From: Paenibacillus sp. 32O-W
GTDB lineage: Bacteria > Bacillota > Bacilli > Paenibacillales > NBRC-103111
Direction: 5' to 3'
Assembly: GCF_007679495.1 (NCBI RefSeq)
Contig: NZ_VEGP01000004.1
Location: 1-64,000 of the forward strand
DNA length: 64,000 nt
This document shows, piece after piece, positions 17,741 to 26,641 of this stretch; within the stretch, counting starts at the first letter, position 1; every line of letters starts with the position of its first letter. A program made the position numbers and the translations under genes. The notes under the pieces were generated by a model. The model had not been told where the DNA came from and made no database searches. It worked only from the letters and a program-made list of their open reading frames with translations.

Positions 17741-18573
17741 AAATAGTAGCGCGAACGGCCGCTGTCGTGTTCGTACTCGGATTAACCGGATGCATCCTTA
17801 TGTGGATGACCGGCAGATTTGATCCTTTCATAACGGTCGATGAGAAACAGGTGATAGACGGTTCCTCCGTCCAGGCTATTGAGGTGGAAGCGGACTCGTT
17901 CGATGTGAGTGTGATACCTGGTGACGGCAATGATATCGAGATGCATTTATACGGGGAATATATAGACAGAAAGTTCAAGGACAAGTTTGAAATAACGGCT
18001 TCCGCTTCGGGAAACAAGCTTAAGATCAAGGCGGAATCTACGAAAAAATGGGCATTTCTCACGATGGGAAGAACCAGCCCCGAAATAATCGTCAAAGTGC
18101 CGGAGAAGCTGTATGACGAAGTCCGTGTTCTTATGACCTCGGGGAATGTGGGCATCGAGGATCTGCAAGCCGGCAAGCTTGCTGTTCAGAGCACCAGCGG
18201 AAATACGAAAATCAGCGGGTTTAGTGGAAATCGCCTGGAGTTTCAGGGGACATCCGGCAATGTCTCGATCCAAGAGGCTCAAGGGGAGCTGGCGGTCACT
18301 CTGACTTCCGGGAATGTGAAAATTTCGAACTCCACGCTTTCGGAAAACGCAGCTGTCAAAACGACGAGCGGGAACATTAACTTGTATGCGGAGGAATTTC
18401 CTTCATCCCTTCAGTTGGACTTGCGGACGGAATCCGGCAATGTGTCGGCGAAAGTCCCCAACTTAGTGTATCAGGAGAAGGAGGAGAACCGGATTGTCGG
18501 CCAAGTGGGGCAGGGTGGGCCGCTTCTGAAATTGCAGGCAACCAGCGGTAACGTTAAAATAGCCCAACAGTAG
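17737..18573 (+). CDS. DUF4097 / LiaG-like adhesin-fold protein
   Basis: A 278-residue protein with one N-terminal TM or signal segment (AAVVFVLGLTGCILMWM) and an exported repetitive beta-rich domain. The phrase TSGN or ESGN recurs at least seven times (for example LMTSGNVGIEDL, QSTSGNTKISGF, QGTSGNVSIQEA, LTSGNVKISNS), one per strand turn of a right-handed beta-helix-like DUF4097 fold. A Cys in LTGCIL could be a lipobox but the context is weak. It overlaps the HAAS gene by 4 bp and is the last gene of the operon before a terminator. Relatives such as LiaG are linked to cell-envelope stress operons. Confidence 0.85.
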   Translation: MKIVARTAAVVFVLGLTGCILMWMTGRFDPFITVDEKQVIDGSSVQAIEVEADSFDVSVIPGDGNDIEMHLYGEYIDRKFKDKFEITASASGNKLKIKAESTKKWAFLTMGRTSPEIIVKVPEKLYDEVRVLMTSGNVGIEDLQAGKLAVQSTSGNTKISGFSGNRLEFQGTSGNVSIQEAQGELAVTLTSGNVKISNSTLSENAAVKTTSGNINLYAEEFPSSLQLDLRTESGNVSAKVPNLVYQEKEENRIVGQVGQGGPLLKLQATSGNVKIAQQ

Positions 18574-18628
18574 CGGATGAACCGCAGAGTCCCCGTTGAT
18601 CGAAAACATCATTCCGACATTCTTGAAC

Positions 18629-18654
18629 AGTCCGGCTATGGCCGGGCTTTTTTT
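18629..18654 (+). terminator. terminator after the DUF4097 gene
   Basis: AGTCCGGC pairs with GCCGGGCT (one wobble) with a 4 nt loop, followed by seven T. Ends the padR operon. Confidence 0.8.
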
Positions 18655-18780
18655 ATGCTTTGTGGCAGGGGGGCAGTGTTACGGAGGTCCGTCTGTTAAT
18701 GGCCTTGGTTTCTTCTTTCTGGAACTGACCCATTCTCACAGACCTATACACACAGGAAGTCCAGCCCCGCCAAATTGAAA

Positions 18781-18813
18781 AACCGTCCGGTAGTTCAAAT
18801 TTCGCCGGACGGT
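18781..18813 (-). terminator. terminator for the minus-strand isomerase operon
   Basis: AACCGTCCGG (18781-18790) and CCGGACGGTT (18804-18813) form a perfect 10 bp stem. On the minus strand the stem is followed by TTTTT, so it terminates the operon that ends at 18822. Confidence 0.85.
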
Positions 18814-18821
18814 TTGGACAT

Positions 18822-19649
18822 TCATCGCTCTCTGCCGATAATGATATCCAGATGATTGGACGTATCGAATACTGCCTGCAGCGGGTCTGAAGCGTATCTT
18901 CCGATTTCGGCGGTAAGCGTATCGGTATAACCGATATCCCGCAGGGCGGCTCTAACTTCTGGCCAGTTCACATCCCCTGATAGCAGGGGGACGAAGCCTT
19001 GCCCTGTGCCTACGCCGGGACGGAAGTCTTTGACATGAACTTTGAAAATATGCGACTGCAGGATGCGAATCCACTGCTGCGGATAACCGAATGCCAGAAT
19101 GTTGCCTACATCGAAATAGACGCCGACCCAGGGAGAATTTACGCTCTCCACATAGCTTTTCATTTCGAGAGGTGACAGCAGAAACTTGTTCCACACGTTC
19201 TCGATTCCAATCTTCACCCGGCGCCGCTCCGCCTCCCGAGCGAGTCCATTCAGCTCCTTCAGGCTTCGCTCATAGCAAGCGTCGTAGGAGGTCGTCTCAT
19301 TGACGGCGCCCGGAACGACCAGCACTGTATCGGCTCCGAGCAGCTCCGCCAGCTCCAATTGCTTGCGGACGACCTGACAGCCCTGCTCGCGTACGGTCGC
19401 ATCATCGGAGGAAAGGGGATGCCGCCAGAGGAGGGAGGTCGAGATGCTGCGAAGCTGCAGCCCGTATTGGCGTGCGAGCCGGCCAATCTCCTCTGCCTCT
19501 GCCGCGCTTGTTTCCATAGTCAGCCCGACTCCTCCGGCAGGGTTTACATTAAGCTCCACAGCATCGTAACCCGCCTCGCGGCTTACTTCAAACAGACGTT
19601 CCAGCGGATAACCTTCAGGAAAACACCATTGATTGACTCCTTTTAGCAT
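18822..19649 (-). CDS. sugar phosphate isomerase/epimerase, TIM barrel
   Basis: A 275-residue xylose-isomerase-like (AP endonuclease family 2) TIM-barrel protein. Family signposts are GYDAVELNVNPAGGVG near the N-terminus, KIGIENVWNKFLLSP with a metal-binding Glu, GVYFDVGN, HIFKVHVKDF and LTAEIGRY, which supply the Glu/Asp/His metal ligands of the barrel. It likely isomerises or epimerises a sugar or inositol-type intermediate in the cytoplasm. AAAGGAGG precedes the ATG, and it lies 14 bp downstream of the dehydrogenase gene, so the two are co-transcribed. The exact substrate is not readable. Confidence 0.88.
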   Translation of the reverse strand: MLKGVNQWCFPEGYPLERLFEVSREAGYDAVELNVNPAGGVGLTMETSAAEAEEIGRLARQYGLQLRSISTSLLWRHPLSSDDATVREQGCQVVRKQLELAELLGADTVLVVPGAVNETTSYDACYERSLKELNGLAREAERRRVKIGIENVWNKFLLSPLEMKSYVESVNSPWVGVYFDVGNILAFGYPQQWIRILQSHIFKVHVKDFRPGVGTGQGFVPLLSGDVNWPEVRAALRDIGYTDTLTAEIGRYASDPLQAVFDTSNHLDIIIGRER

Positions 19650-19663
19650 CGATAAGTCCTCCT

Positions 19664-20671
19664 TTATTCAAAAGTAGGCGGATGCTCCGAGGAGGCTGCC
19701 GGCGGCGTTGACTCTATTCCGTGTGCCGCTGCCGATTCATTGGCGGTTAAAGTAACGGCCAATGTTTTGACGGCCTCGGAATAATCACCCAGCACCAGCT
19801 CGCGATTACCGGTTCTGACCGCTTCGACAAAAGCGCGGTCCTGCTCGAATACAAAGTCGGTTTCGCATTTTTCCTCATGACGCTGCCCGTTGTCGATAAT
19901 GAGAAGGGATTTGCCGTTAATGGAAACATAGAAATTATGGCCGAACAGCTCCACCTCTCCTCGGCCCACATATTGGGACAGACAAGTGTTGCTGATCGTT
20001 CCGACCGCTCCGGATTGCAGGGTGAACGATACGACGCCGACGTCGGGTACGGTCGCTTCCGGATGCTCCCGATGGATGTGCCTCCGTCCGTAGATCGCCT
20101 GGATGTCGCGGAAATCCCCCGCCAGATAACGAATGAGGTCGACCTGATGAGTCGACATTTCCACAAGCTGTCCGCCGGACCGTTCCATGATCCGCCACCA
20201 GGGAACGCCGGGCATGCCCCCGATCCGATACGCCAGGATCATGTCGATCTGTCTGCCGGCCAGGAACTGCCGGGCTTTCTGTACGGTATCCAGATAACGC
20301 AGACAGTAGCCAGACGAATGAATGATGCCGGAGTCGCGAATGATGTTCTCCTTGCGGCGGGCTTCCTCCAGGTTCAAGCCGACGGGCTTCTCCGCCAGCA
20401 GGTGGAGTCCTCTTTGGGCAGCGGCCTCTTCAATGTCTCCCCGTGCAAACGGAGGGGTACAGATGAACAAGGCGTCCACCTGGCCGGAATCCATAAGCTG
20501 ATCTCTGCTTTCATAAGCCGTCGCCCCGTACTCTTGAGCGATTTGCCGCGCTCTGGCTTCATTAATATCGAAGACAGCCGTAATTTCGGCGCCCTCTATC
20601 CTTTCGAGCGCTTTCATATGCCCTTCGGCCATACCGCCAACGCCGATAAATCCGATTCTGACTTTGTTCAT
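19664..20671 (-). CDS. Gfo/Idh/MocA-family oxidoreductase
   Basis: A 335-residue NAD(P)-dependent sugar/inositol dehydrogenase-like protein. The N-terminal Rossmann motif IGFIGVGGMAEGHMKAL and the EKPVGLN motif (substrate/cofactor lysine-proline) identify the family, as does STHQVDLIRYL with the catalytic-region His/Asp. The frame is open to 20728, but ATG 20671 has GAGGAGGG a few bases upstream and starts directly at the Rossmann fold (MNKVRIGFIG), so I use it. It is followed by the TIM-barrel isomerase and preceded by an AraC regulator on the same strand, consistent with a small sugar-oxidation operon. Confidence 0.9.
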   Translation of the reverse strand: MNKVRIGFIGVGGMAEGHMKALERIEGAEITAVFDINEARARQIAQEYGATAYESRDQLMDSGQVDALFICTPPFARGDIEEAAAQRGLHLLAEKPVGLNLEEARRKENIIRDSGIIHSSGYCLRYLDTVQKARQFLAGRQIDMILAYRIGGMPGVPWWRIMERSGGQLVEMSTHQVDLIRYLAGDFRDIQAIYGRRHIHREHPEATVPDVGVVSFTLQSGAVGTISNTCLSQYVGRGEVELFGHNFYVSINGKSLLIIDNGQRHEEKCETDFVFEQDRAFVEAVRTGNRELVLGDYSEAVKTLAVTLTANESAAAHGIESTPPAASSEHPPTFE

Positions 20672-20786
20672 TTTAATGCCCTCCTCGTCTTCAAGAGTCG
20701 AGTATGTACAGACACAACGATAGTACATCCGCGCATGATTGTATTTATGGAAATAGAGCTATTATTTACGCAAAAAAAATCGGCAG

Positions 20787-21596
20787 TCAGTTTTTGGACA
20801 GACCGCCGTTTTTCATCTGATGGTTTCTTCGCCAAACCGTCGGAGAAACTCCCTCTACCGCCTTAAACCATTGCGAGAACGAGTGCAAGCGGCCGAATCC
20901 GACCTGCGCTGCGATTTCATTGACATCTTTACCGGTTGAGTTGAGCAGCCATTTTGCTTCCTGCATGCGGCATTGCTGCTGATATTGCTTGGGGCTCATC
21001 CGGTACACCCGCTCGAACATGCGGCGAAAGCCGGCAACCGTCATTCCGGCCAGCTCGGCGAGGTCGGCCATTTGTACAGGCTGACGCAGATTCTCGCGAA
21101 TATAGTCTGCCGCCTTGGTAACCGTCATCGCTTGCAGATCCGACTGTGTATGCTCCAGCAGAAACAGCAGCAGCACCTCAATCCAGGCTGCATGAGTTCT
21201 GGACCTATGTTTCAGCGGCGAGGTCAGCAAGCGCAGCCATTCCCGGAACAACTGCTCAAACCGTTCCTTATCCAGGTTGGACAAAGCGGCCAGGGAGGGC
21301 TGGCGCTTCTCCGGGGCAAGCTCCGCAGTGAGTTCCAGCAGCCTCGGAGGCAGGCCTTCCAGATGGATAACTCCGAAGCGGACATGTGAAACAGCGGCAA
21401 AACGATGGGGGATCGAAGGCGGAACAACAATGACGTGACCGGCCTCGATATGCCTTTTTTTCTCCGGCCACTCGAACAATCCCCGCCCTTCCAGGACAAG
21501 ACTGATCTCGAGGGTAGGATGATGATGAAACCCGTCGTCGTACCAGTTTTCTTCGTGAGTGCCTATAAAGCTCCTGACTTCGAAAGGTGTTTGCAT
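20787..21596 (-). CDS. AraC-family transcriptional regulator with cupin domain
   Basis: A 269-residue regulator. The N-terminal cupin/AraC sensor has the histidine-rich ligand motif WYDDGFHHHPTLEISLVLEG. The C-terminal 100 residues carry the double helix-turn-helix: LAELAGMTVAGFRRMFERVY and IAAQVGFGRLHSFSQWFKA. The open frame extends to 21674, but ATG 21596 has GGAGGT eight bases upstream and is chosen. It lies 115 bp upstream of the oxidoreductase gene on the same strand and probably regulates that operon in response to a sugar (inference). Confidence 0.9.
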   Translation of the reverse strand: MQTPFEVRSFIGTHEENWYDDGFHHHPTLEISLVLEGRGLFEWPEKKRHIEAGHVIVVPPSIPHRFAAVSHVRFGVIHLEGLPPRLLELTAELAPEKRQPSLAALSNLDKERFEQLFREWLRLLTSPLKHRSRTHAAWIEVLLLFLLEHTQSDLQAMTVTKAADYIRENLRQPVQMADLAELAGMTVAGFRRMFERVYRMSPKQYQQQCRMQEAKWLLNSTGKDVNEIAAQVGFGRLHSFSQWFKAVEGVSPTVWRRNHQMKNGGLSKN

Positions 21597-21722
21597 GGTA
21601 ACGGACCTCCACGGCCTTCGGGCCGTAAAATTTGTCGCTAAAGGGATTATGGCACTGAATCGGATAAGGCGCAATAAGCTTATTTAAGATTACTTTTTGA
21701 TCCCCTCTTTTATCCCTTCAGC

Positions 21723-21905
21723 GATGCATCTGTCTGTTATCCCCTCGAGTCAGAAAGACCTGCGTGGTTGAACTCCTCGCTGAAGCCTCGATCCATTAGT
21801 TGGGCTTCCTCTGTTGATGCATCTGTCTGTTATCCCCTCGAGTCAGAAAGGCCTGCGTGGTCGAGCTCCTCGTTGAAGCGTCGTTCCATCGGCTGGGTTT
21901 TTGCC
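21723..21905. repeat. 93 bp direct repeat, two copies
   Basis: GATGCATCTGTCTGTTATCC begins at 21723 and again at 21816, and the similarity continues through CCTGCGTGG and CTCCTCG to GGCTGGG. The two copies differ at roughly ten positions. No coding potential. This is part of the 600 bp gene-free stretch 21597-22256. Confidence 0.8.
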
Positions 21906-21954
21906 GTTTTATCGGATCTTATTTGATGGAAGTCCGGATGTAAGTCTTCTAGAA

Positions 21955-21995
21955 TCCTGAACGAAAGGGATAACGGTCGGAAGGCCGTGGGAGCA
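21955..21995 (-). repeat. dispersed copy related to the 120 bp tandem repeat
   Basis: CCTGAACGAAAGGGATAACG followed by GTCGGAAGGCCGTGGGAGC matches, in reverse complement, the core of the repeat units at 11881-12240. Only about 40 bp are shared. Confidence 0.55.
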
Positions 21996-22256
21996 GATAT
22001 GGGCAGATAAGAAAGGTACTGAGGTAAGGGGAACTGAGGTTAGGGGATAACACCCGGAGGAAGGAGAAAGAGACACGTCCGCATAAAGTTACTGTTCCTC
22101 ACGAAGCGCTCTCAAAGCGTGCAGCCATGAAAATTTGCTATTATTCATAATAAGAGTACAATTCCGCATGGGGTGTCAAAGGCACAGATCATACTAAGGA
22201 TATGATCCCAACGTTTATTTTTTACCGTACATAAATACTTTGGTTGAAGGGGTCGG

Positions 22257-22943
22257 GTGAACTTGAGAATCCATATTATGACGGCAGACGATGATCCTAA
22301 TATTCGCGAGCTGCTTCGTTTTATTCTCCGGAAGGAGGGGTATGCCGTATTCGAAGCGGAGAACGGGCAGCAGGCCTCCGCGTTGCTGGAGAGCGAGCAG
22401 ATTCATCTGGCGATTGTTGATGTGATGATGCCGGGGAAGAACGGCTGGGAGCTGTGTGAGGAAATCCGCAAGCATTATGATATTCCTGTCATTCTGCTGA
22501 CCGCCAAAGGGGAACTGGCCGATAAGGAAAAAGGTTTTATCTCCGGAACGGATGATTACCTGGTAAAGCCTTTCGAGCCTAAAGAATTGCTGTTCCGGAT
22601 CAAAGCGCTGTTGCGCCGGTATCAAATGGTCTCCTCCGAATTGATTAAGCTGAACGATACCGTCATTGACCGGAAAAGCTACGAGGTCAGGATTGGAAAC
22701 GAGACGGTCGTTCTTCCGCTGAAGGAGTTTGAGCTGCTCTCCCAATTAGCCAGCCAGCCGGGCCGTATCTTTACAAGGGAGCAGCTGCTCGCGCTCATCT
22801 GGGGGAACGATTATGAAGGGGATAGCCGCACAATAGATGTGCATATCAAACGCCTGCGCGAAAGGTTCCATGAGCGGACCGGGGACTTTAAAATTACGAC
22901 GGTGCGCGGGATTGGATATAAGCTAGAGGTGCCCGAAGAATGA
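22257..22943 (+). CDS. OmpR/PhoB-type response regulator
   Basis: A 228-residue DNA-binding response regulator. Receiver residues 1-120 show the acid cluster ADDD (10-13), phosphoacceptor Asp55 (IVDVMMPGKNG), Thr in LLTAKGE and Lys in DYLVKPF. The C-terminal winged helix has LPLKEFELLSQLASQPGRIF and TIDVHIKRLRERF. GTG start with a weak GAAGGGG upstream. It overlaps the kinase gene by 4 bp (ATGA). A 11 bp direct repeat in the promoter of the downstream MMPL gene is a fitting binding site for this type of regulator. Confidence 0.93.
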   Translation: MNLRIHIMTADDDPNIRELLRFILRKEGYAVFEAENGQQASALLESEQIHLAIVDVMMPGKNGWELCEEIRKHYDIPVILLTAKGELADKEKGFISGTDDYLVKPFEPKELLFRIKALLRRYQMVSSELIKLNDTVIDRKSYEVRIGNETVVLPLKEFELLSQLASQPGRIFTREQLLALIWGNDYEGDSRTIDVHIKRLRERFHERTGDFKITTVRGIGYKLEVPEE

Positions 22944-24316
22944 GAACCTTATATATTCGTATTGTCGCTACCTTTATCGGCATAGCGCTGGCCAGCAGTA
23001 TTGTGGCCATCGTTCTCGTTAATTTTTATTATCTTGCCCATATGAGGGAGTACAACGAGCAGAAGATCATGAACATCGGTCAGGAAATCCGGGACCTGTT
23101 CGAAGAGACACCCGGAATGGACCTGGACAATTATTTGACCCGGATCGGTCATATGGGCTTTCAAATCTATGCCGTCAACGACCGGATGGAGGGAGTCTTT
23201 TATGGGGCTCCCTTTAAGCATACGGATTTTGAGGAGGATCAGGTTCGCCAAGTGCTTGCCGGGGATATTTATCACGGGATTCTGGAGGAACGTCACTTGC
23301 TGATGGTCTCCGGTTTCTTCGAGAACAGCATTCGCAACAGTGTTGGCTTGCCTATCGAAGCTAACGGACGCACTTATGCCATATTCGTGCGTCCCAATTT
23401 GGAACAGCAGATTGGCGAGGTGCGGATATTGATGGCCTTGCTTCTCGCGTTCACCTTCTTGTGCAGCATTGCTTTGATCATTATTTTCACGAGATATATT
23501 GTCAAACCGTTGAAAAAGCTGACGGAAGCCACGGACAAAATTGTGCGGGGAGATTACAACATCCAGTTGGATGCTGCGAGGCGGGACGAGATCGGGGATT
23601 TGGCCAGCCACTTTCAATCGATGGCTCGTTCGCTCAAGCAATTGGACGAGATGAGGCAGGAATTCGTCGGCAACGTCTCGCATGAAATTCAATCTCCGCT
23701 AACGTCGATTCAAGGTTTCGCCCAAGCCATTCTGGCCAAAGAAGCTTCTCCCGAAGAGGAGGAGCGCTATTTGCAGATCATCGAGGAGGAGAGCGGGAGG
23801 TTATCTTCCTTAAGCAAGCAGCTTCTAACCCTGGCGGCGTTAGACAAGGAAACGGCTGTCATGAAGAAAACGGCATTCCGCTTGGACGAACAAATCCGGC
23901 AAATTCTGATCGTTACCGAATGGCAATGGTCGGAGAAGGGATTATCGGTGGAGCCGGAGCTTCCGGAAATCGTTATAACCGCGGATCCCGAGCTTCTGTA
24001 TCAGGTGTGGCTTAATTTGATGACGAACAGCATTAAATTTTGCCGTCCGGGGGACACGATTCGCATCGAAGTTCAGGTAAACCGGGAAATTGTCATCCGC
24101 TTCATCGATACCGGTATAGGCATTGCTCCCTCCGAGCTTCCTTATGTGTTTGACCGGTTCTATAAGGCGGACAAAACCAGAAACCGCCTCCAGGCCGGAA
24201 GCGGGCTGGGTCTGTCCATCGTCAAAAAAATCATAGACCTGCACGGCGGGACCATACAGGCGGAGAGCGTGCCCGGCCAAGGGACGGTTTTCACGGTGTC
24301 TTTGCCGCATTTGTAA
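22940..24316 (+). CDS. sensor histidine kinase, HAMP type
   Basis: A 458-residue membrane histidine kinase paired with the regulator upstream. Two TM helices (FIGIALASSIVAIVLVNFYY and LMALLLAFTFLCSIALIIIF) bracket an extracytoplasmic sensor of about 130 residues. HAMP follows (RYIVKPLKKLTEATDKI), then the dimerisation helix with His248 in VSHEIQSPL, and the ATPase domain with N-box LMTNSIKF, DTGIGIAP and GSGLGLSIVKKI. It ends at the first base of the ATG-rich region leading to the MMPL gene. The stimulus is unknown; control of a transporter suggests envelope or lipid/antibiotic stress. Confidence 0.93.
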   Translation: MRTLYIRIVATFIGIALASSIVAIVLVNFYYLAHMREYNEQKIMNIGQEIRDLFEETPGMDLDNYLTRIGHMGFQIYAVNDRMEGVFYGAPFKHTDFEEDQVRQVLAGDIYHGILEERHLLMVSGFFENSIRNSVGLPIEANGRTYAIFVRPNLEQQIGEVRILMALLLAFTFLCSIALIIIFTRYIVKPLKKLTEATDKIVRGDYNIQLDAARRDEIGDLASHFQSMARSLKQLDEMRQEFVGNVSHEIQSPLTSIQGFAQAILAKEASPEEEERYLQIIEEESGRLSSLSKQLLTLAALDKETAVMKKTAFRLDEQIRQILIVTEWQWSEKGLSVEPELPEIVITADPELLYQVWLNLMTNSIKFCRPGDTIRIEVQVNREIVIRFIDTGIGIAPSELPYVFDRFYKADKTRNRLQAGSGLGLSIVKKIIDLHGGTIQAESVPGQGTVFTVSLPHL

Positions 24317-24319
24317 TGC

Positions 24320-24355
24320 TCCGTTCATCTTCCGTTCATATTCCTGTCCTACAAT
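24320..24355 (+). promoter_or_regulatory. direct-repeat operator and -10 box before the MMPL gene
   Basis: TCCGTTCAT occurs at 24320 and 24331, an 11 bp period, one helical turn, followed 11 bp after the second copy by TACAAT at 24350-24355. Direct repeats one turn apart just upstream of a -10 box are the usual binding layout of OmpR-type activators, and such a regulator is encoded two genes upstream. Confidence 0.5.
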
Positions 24356-24390
24356 CATGGCAGAATCAGGACAGGAGGTTAGAAGTCGGA

Positions 24391-26613
24391 ATGGATCGTT
24401 TCTTTCACCGTTGGGCCCGGATGGTCAGCAGCCCGAGAGGCGCCAAAACCGTTATCGCTTGCTGGCTGATCTTGATCCTCGCGCTAAGCGCTTTTGCTCC
24501 CGGGTCGAAGCCTTATGCGGTCAGCAGCGGGGAAGGGAGTGTGCGCAACAACACTCCATCTGCCGAGGCCCAAGCAATTATGGACGAGCATTTTCCGTCC
24601 GGGGAGGGTCTGGCGGCTCTTCTCGTATTTCATAGTCAAGGAAAAATGCCTGCGGAAGACCGCGATAAAATCAAGCGGATCAGTGAGTGGCTGGCTTCGG
24701 AGGACAAGCCGCAGCATGTCGCGAGCGCTCTGCCGTTTCACCAGTTTCCCGATGCCGTTCAGGACAAGATGTTCTCGGAGGATCAATCAACCGTGCTGCT
24801 GAATGTAGCCTTGGAGAAAGATTTGGAATCCGATCAAATCTACGAGACTTTGCAGGAAATCAGAAGCCGGGTTGAGCAAATTAAGGGGGCAGGCCTGCAA
24901 TTTGAAATAACAGGCCCGGCCGGAATAGCAGCCGATACGATAACTCTTTTTAAAAACGCGGATTTTGTCTTGATGCTGGCTACGATCGGCTTGATTCTCG
25001 TTATTCTGATCTTCATTTACCGTTCCCCGCTGCTGGCGCTCCTTCCGTTAATCATCGCGGCCATGGTCTACCAGGTCGTGGATCGCGTGTTGGGAATCGC
25101 AGCCTGGAACGGATGGTTGATCATTGACAAACAGGCATTATCCATCATGATGATTCTGCTGTTCGCCGTTTTGACCGATTATTGTTTATTCGTGATTTCC
25201 CGATACCGGGAGGAATTGAAGAAAATCGGTTCCAAGTACGACGCCATGAAGATTGCAATGGCGCAGGTAGCCGAGCCGATTTTGTTTAGCGGAGCTACCG
25301 TTTTTATCGCCATGCTCACTTTGTTTGCAGCGGTTTTTAAGCCCTACCACCATTTCGCCCCGGTGTTTTCGGTAGCGGTGATCGTCATGCTGATCGGTGG
25401 GTTGACGCTGATCCCCGCCTTATTTGCTCTGATTGGCAGGAAAGTGTTCTGGCCCTTCGTTCCCAAGCTGCAGGATGGGACAAACAAGGCTACAGGCTTT
25501 TGGACCCGCATAGGTGCTGTTGTCACTAAAAAACCGGCGGCCACGGCAATGATTTTATTGCTGCTGCTTGGCGCCGCATCCTTCAATATCGGCAGTATGA
25601 GCTATTCCTTTAATTTAATGAAATCCTTCCCCGAACATATTTCTTCACGGCAAGGCTTTGAAATATTGGAGGACCGTTTTCCTCCGGGGAAGCTGGCTCC
25701 GGTTTCCGTCGTTCTGCACTCGGACAAGGAGATAGAGCTGACGGAGTCCTTTGTCAACAAGTTGGCGGCTCTCGCAGAATCACTTCAAGGGGAGGACGGG
25801 ATCTATGAGATCAAGCCGGATATAACACCGGATTTGGCCCAGCCGGATGCGCCTCTGCCCAGAAGCTTAATGGCGGAATCCCGAAAGGCTGTTAAACTGC
25901 AAGTCACCTTGAAGGAAAATCCTTATGACCCGGCTGCTTTAAATTTGATAGAAGCACTTAGGGAGAAGAGCACCGCGTTATTGAAAGACAGCGGACTCGA
26001 CCCGTCCCGTTATTCAATGCACTATGCAGGACAGACCGCGGAGCAAGCGGATGTGCGTATGATGAATCAGCGCGATATTCTCGCCACCTTTTCGCTGATT
26101 ACTCTGTTCATAACGATCATGCTCGCCCTGCAGACGAGATCGATTCTAATGGCCATTTGTATGATGGCGACCATCTTGTTGTCCTATACAGCGACAATGG
26201 GGCTTGGATGGATGATCTTTCATCACATTCTCGGATATGAGGCGATCAGCTACCGTCTTCCGGTATATACCTTTGTATTCCTGATTGCACTAGGGGTTGA
26301 CTATAACATTATGCTCGTGTCCCGGATCAAGGAGGAGGCGGAAAAGCATGAATGGAGAGAGGCCATCCGCAGGGGAGTTTCGAGAACGGGAGGCGTCATT
26401 TCATCGGCGGGGATTATTCTGGCAGCGACCTTCTGCGTTCTGATTACACAACCGCTTCAGGAGCTGTTCTTGTTCGGAATGACTATGGCGCTCGGAATTC
26501 TGATGGATACTTTTCTCGTTCGCGGGCTGCTGCTTCCTTCCATTCTGAGCTTGACCGGAGGAAGAAGAAGATATTTTCAGGGGAGCAAGATAAATAAAGC
26601 TATTGGAGAGTAA
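24391..26613 (+). CDS. MMPL-family (RND superfamily) transporter
   Basis: A 740-residue membrane protein with two homologous halves, each with one TM helix, a large extracytoplasmic loop and then five TM helices. Features include VIACWLILILALSAFAPG as TM1, the first-half motif AVLTDYCLFVISRYREEL and the second-half GVDYNIMLVSRIKEEA, each carrying the Asp-Tyr pair of proton-driven MMPL transporters. ATG 24391 is used because AGGAGGT lies 11 bases upstream; the frame is open to 24316 next to the kinase stop. Probably exports lipids or hydrophobic compounds; controlled by the adjacent two-component system. Confidence 0.93.
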   Translation: MDRFFHRWARMVSSPRGAKTVIACWLILILALSAFAPGSKPYAVSSGEGSVRNNTPSAEAQAIMDEHFPSGEGLAALLVFHSQGKMPAEDRDKIKRISEWLASEDKPQHVASALPFHQFPDAVQDKMFSEDQSTVLLNVALEKDLESDQIYETLQEIRSRVEQIKGAGLQFEITGPAGIAADTITLFKNADFVLMLATIGLILVILIFIYRSPLLALLPLIIAAMVYQVVDRVLGIAAWNGWLIIDKQALSIMMILLFAVLTDYCLFVISRYREELKKIGSKYDAMKIAMAQVAEPILFSGATVFIAMLTLFAAVFKPYHHFAPVFSVAVIVMLIGGLTLIPALFALIGRKVFWPFVPKLQDGTNKATGFWTRIGAVVTKKPAATAMILLLLLGAASFNIGSMSYSFNLMKSFPEHISSRQGFEILEDRFPPGKLAPVSVVLHSDKEIELTESFVNKLAALAESLQGEDGIYEIKPDITPDLAQPDAPLPRSLMAESRKAVKLQVTLKENPYDPAALNLIEALREKSTALLKDSGLDPSRYSMHYAGQTAEQADVRMMNQRDILATFSLITLFITIMLALQTRSILMAICMMATILLSYTATMGLGWMIFHHILGYEAISYRLPVYTFVFLIALGVDYNIMLVSRIKEEAEKHEWREAIRRGVSRTGGVISSAGIILAATFCVLITQPLQELFLFGMTMALGILMDTFLVRGLLLPSILSLTGGRRRYFQGSKINKAIGE

Positions 26614-26641
26614 CTATTAGGGACTCAAGGGAGGAGAAGCA

